From Beijerinckiaceae bacterium (GTDB taxonomy: Bacteria; Pseudomonadota; Alphaproteobacteria; Rhizobiales; Beijerinckiaceae), in the NCBI GenBank assembly GCA_947456505.1, contig CANGTC010000020.1:1-34659 (forward strand): DNA of 34,659 bases. Reading direction: 5' to 3'. This document shows, one piece after another, positions 32,549 to 34,659 of this stretch. The notes under the pieces were generated by a model. The model was not told the DNA's origin and made no database searches. It worked only from the letters and a program-made list of their open reading frames with translations. The first letter of the stretch is position 1, and each line of letters begins with the position of its first letter. The position numbers and the translations under genes were made by a program.

Positions 32549-33586
32549 CTACACATCGTCGTAATCGTGGCCGCCGCCCTGAAAATCCTCCACCCGCCAG
32601 CCCTGTTCTGTTTCTGCAAGATAGGTCGGTCCGATGGGGGATTTGCCAAAGCCCCCGGGAATGTCGAGCACATAGGCGGGCTGGCAGAGGCCGGAGACAC
32701 GGCCCAGCAGGGCGCGGACCAGCTCCCGCCCCCGCGTGATCGACACTCGCAGATGGGCGGTGCCGGGGGCTAGGTCGGGATGGTGGAGGTAATAGGGCTT
32801 GATGCGGGTCTCGACGAAGGCGCGCATCAGGTCGGCCAGCACCTCGGCGTCGTCATTCACCCCGGCCAGCAGCACGCTCTGGCTCACCATAACCACCCCT
32901 GAGTCGATCAGCCGGGCGCAGGCCGCCCGCGCCCCGGGGGTCATCTCGCGCGGATGGTTGGCGTGCAGCGCCACATAGACGGCGCGGGGGAAGCGCTTGA
33001 GGGCGGCGATCACCTCCGCATTGATCCGCGAGGGATCGACGGCGGGCACCCGGCTGTGCAGGCGCACCACCTTCACATGTGGGATCCCAGCCAGCGTCTC
33101 CATGGCCTCGCCGAGGCGCCGGGGCGAGAGGGCCAGCGGATCGCCCCCGGTCAGAATCACCTCCCAGATCCCGGGGTCCGAACGGATATAGGCCAGCGCT
33201 TCCTCGAGCGCCGCGCCCGAGAGCATCCCCGCTCCGCCGGGACCGACCGTTTCGCGGCGGAAGCAGAAGCGGCAATAGACCGGGCAGGCATGCAGCAGTT
33301 TCAGCAGCACCCGGTCGGGATAGCGATGCACGATGCCCTCCACCGGGGAATGAGCGTGATCCCCAATGGGGTCAGCCCGCTCCTGCGGCCGGGTCTCAAG
33401 CTCCGCGACGTCAGGCACGAACTGGCGGCGGATGGGATCGCGGGGGTCCAGCGGGTCGATGAGGGCTGCGATTTCAGGCGTGATCGCCATGGCGTAGCGG
33501 GCGGTCACGCGCTCCAGCGCGGCCACAGCCTGCGGCGAGGCGAGGCCCGCCACCGCAAGGTCCGCCGGGCAGTGCAGGCCGCTCAT
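32549..33586 (-). CDS. epmB: EF-P beta-lysylation protein EpmB (lysine 2,3-aminomutase family)
   Basis: EpmB (345 aa) is a radical-SAM enzyme that turns (S)-alpha-lysine into (R)-beta-lysine for attachment to elongation factor P. The cluster cysteines are 101, 105 and 108 in HACPVYCRFCFRR. ILTGGDPLALSPRRL, VRLHSRVPAVDPSRI and LHANHPREMT are PLP and substrate segments of the KamA/EpmB family. It lacks the long C-terminal domain of true lysine 2,3-aminomutases, and overlaps epmA as ATGA. Adjacent epmA makes the EF-P role very likely. Confidence 0.94.
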   Translation of the reverse strand: MSGLHCPADLAVAGLASPQAVAALERVTARYAMAITPEIAALIDPLDPRDPIRRQFVPDVAELETRPQERADPIGDHAHSPVEGIVHRYPDRVLLKLLHACPVYCRFCFRRETVGPGGAGMLSGAALEEALAYIRSDPGIWEVILTGGDPLALSPRRLGEAMETLAGIPHVKVVRLHSRVPAVDPSRINAEVIAALKRFPRAVYVALHANHPREMTPGARAACARLIDSGVVMVSQSVLLAGVNDDAEVLADLMRAFVETRIKPYYLHHPDLAPGTAHLRVSITRGRELVRALLGRVSGLCQPAYVLDIPGGFGKSPIGPTYLAETEQGWRVEDFQGGGHDYDDV

Positions 33587-34650
33587 GGGGCGATCTCCGC
33601 CACGGGGGTCCAGATCACCTGATCGATGCGCGAGGCGCCCGTCGCCAGCATCACGAGCCGATCAACCCCCAGCGCGATGCCGCAGGCCTCGGGCATGAGG
33701 GCGAGGGCGGCGAGAAAATCTTCGTCGATGGGATAGCGCTCCTCCGGCCCATAGATGCGCGCCCGCTCCTCCATCTCCATCTCGAAACGGCGGCGTTGCT
33801 CGGCGGGGTCGGTGAGTTCGCCAAAGGCGTTGGCCAGCTCCACCCCGCAGGCGTAGAGCTCGAAGCGTTCGGCCACGCGCGGATCATGGGCGCAGGGGCG
33901 CGCCAGCGCCGCTTCGCAGGCGGGATATTCCATGAGGGCTGTGGGGCGCCCGAGCCCCAGGCGATGCTCCACATGGGCCACCAGCAGCTTGCTGAAGAGG
34001 TCCGCCCATGTGTCGTCTGGCGCAGGCGCGACCCCGGCCTGCGCCGCTTGCGCCGCCAGCGCCTCCCGGTTCGGGAGGCCCTGCGCATCCAGCGTCGCCA
34101 GCAGATCGACCCCGGCGTAACGCTGGAAGGCCTCAGCCACGGTCAGGCGCTCTGGCTCCGCGAAGGGGTCGGCCACCCGGTCGCGGTAGCGCAGCTCGGT
34201 CACGTCAGCTGCTGTGGCGGCGGCGGCGAGAATGCGGCAGCAATCGTCGATCAGGGCCTCATAGGGCTCGCTTACCCGATACCATTCCAGCAGGGTGAAT
34301 TCGGGATGGTGCAGCGGCCCCCGCTCCCCGTTGCGGAAGGCGTGGGCGAAGGTGAAGATCCGCTCCTCTCCCGCCGCCAGCAGCTTCTTGCAGGCGAATT
34401 CGGGCGAGGTATGCAGAAAAAGCCTGCGCGCCGCCCCGCCCGGTCCGGTCAGGGTGGTGGCGAAAGCGCCGATATGGGCCTCATTGCCCGGGGAGACCTG
34501 CAGGGCCGCAGTGTCCACCTCCAGAAACTGCTGCGCCTCGAAGCCCGCCCGCCAGGCGCCGAGCATGCGCGCGCGCGCCCGCAGAAAGGGCCTGCGGTCG
34601 GCATGGACATGGGGCGTCCACCAGGAAGAGGGGGTGGGGGGTGTTGTCAT
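33583..34650 (-). CDS. epmA: EF-P lysine ligase EpmA (PoxA/GenX)
   Basis: EpmA (355 aa) is a paralogue of class II lysyl-tRNA synthetase lacking the tRNA anticodon domain. It attaches beta-lysine to a conserved lysine of EF-P. It begins with RPFLRARARMLGAWRAGFEAQ and motif-like FLEVDTAALQVSPGNEAHIGAF. Motif 2 lies in HHPEFTLLEWYRV and motif 3 in GIALGVDRLVMLATGAS. The ATG at 34650 is close to the window edge. efp itself is not in the window. Confidence 0.94.
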   Translation of the reverse strand: MTTPPTPSSWWTPHVHADRRPFLRARARMLGAWRAGFEAQQFLEVDTAALQVSPGNEAHIGAFATTLTGPGGAARRLFLHTSPEFACKKLLAAGEERIFTFAHAFRNGERGPLHHPEFTLLEWYRVSEPYEALIDDCCRILAAAATAADVTELRYRDRVADPFAEPERLTVAEAFQRYAGVDLLATLDAQGLPNREALAAQAAQAGVAPAPDDTWADLFSKLLVAHVEHRLGLGRPTALMEYPACEAALARPCAHDPRVAERFELYACGVELANAFGELTDPAEQRRRFEMEMEERARIYGPEERYPIDEDFLAALALMPEACGIALGVDRLVMLATGASRIDQVIWTPVAEIAP

Positions 34651-34659
34651 TCGTGCCGT

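Overview
The window holds most of a photosynthesis gene cluster from a purple phototrophic alphaproteobacterium, followed by ordinary chromosomal genes. DNA is GC-rich and genes are packed tightly, many joined by ATGA or GTGA stop/start overlaps. Three features identify the host as an anoxygenic phototroph: chlorophyllide reductase genes bchX, bchY and bchZ, the magnesium chelatase set bchI, bchD and bchO, and a methoxylated-carotenoid pathway. Gene order and the accessory genes would suit a Hyphomicrobiales member, perhaps Beijerinckiaceae-like, but that placement is inference.

Region 1 (1-7534, minus strand) reads crtE-crtF-bchC-bchX-bchY-bchZ, then a small one-helix membrane protein in the usual pufQ position, then the first ten codons of a probable pufB at the window edge. 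This is the classic crtEF-bchCXYZ-puf superoperon. Region 2 (7535-10031, plus strand) is crtD-crtC, with the two genes overlapping by about 154 nt. Region 3 (10032-14168) interrupts the usual order. It holds a short-chain dehydrogenase, a family-4-like glycosyltransferase, two small polytopic membrane proteins and an NmrA-like NAD(P)-binding protein. Region 4 (14218-20733, minus strand) is bchI-bchD-bchO-crtI-crtB, ending in a 45-residue membrane microprotein coupled to crtB. Region 5 (21028-23000, plus strand) is hemE-hemF, divergent from bchI, closed by a terminator-like hairpin.

Sites of the form TGT-N12-ACA, the known operator of the aerobic repressor PpsR/CrtJ, lie in front of bchC, between crtE and crtD, over the crtI start codon, and between bchI and hemE. 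This suggests joint oxygen/light control of carotenoid, bacteriochlorophyll and perhaps heme-branch genes.

Beyond the cluster come two small conserved-looking proteins, the molybdate uptake operon modE-modA-modB-modC with a ModE-box-like dyad in front, a small secreted cysteine protein, a second SDR and a class I glutamine amidotransferase. A CAP-domain lipoprotein, a large MscS-family channel, and the EF-P modification pair epmA-epmB follow. I saw no tRNA, rRNA, CRISPR array, insertion sequence or clear pseudogene.

The parts most worth a second look are the insert between crtC and crtB, the crtB-coupled microprotein, the pufQ-position protein, the crtD/crtC overlap and the operator that swallows the crtI start.
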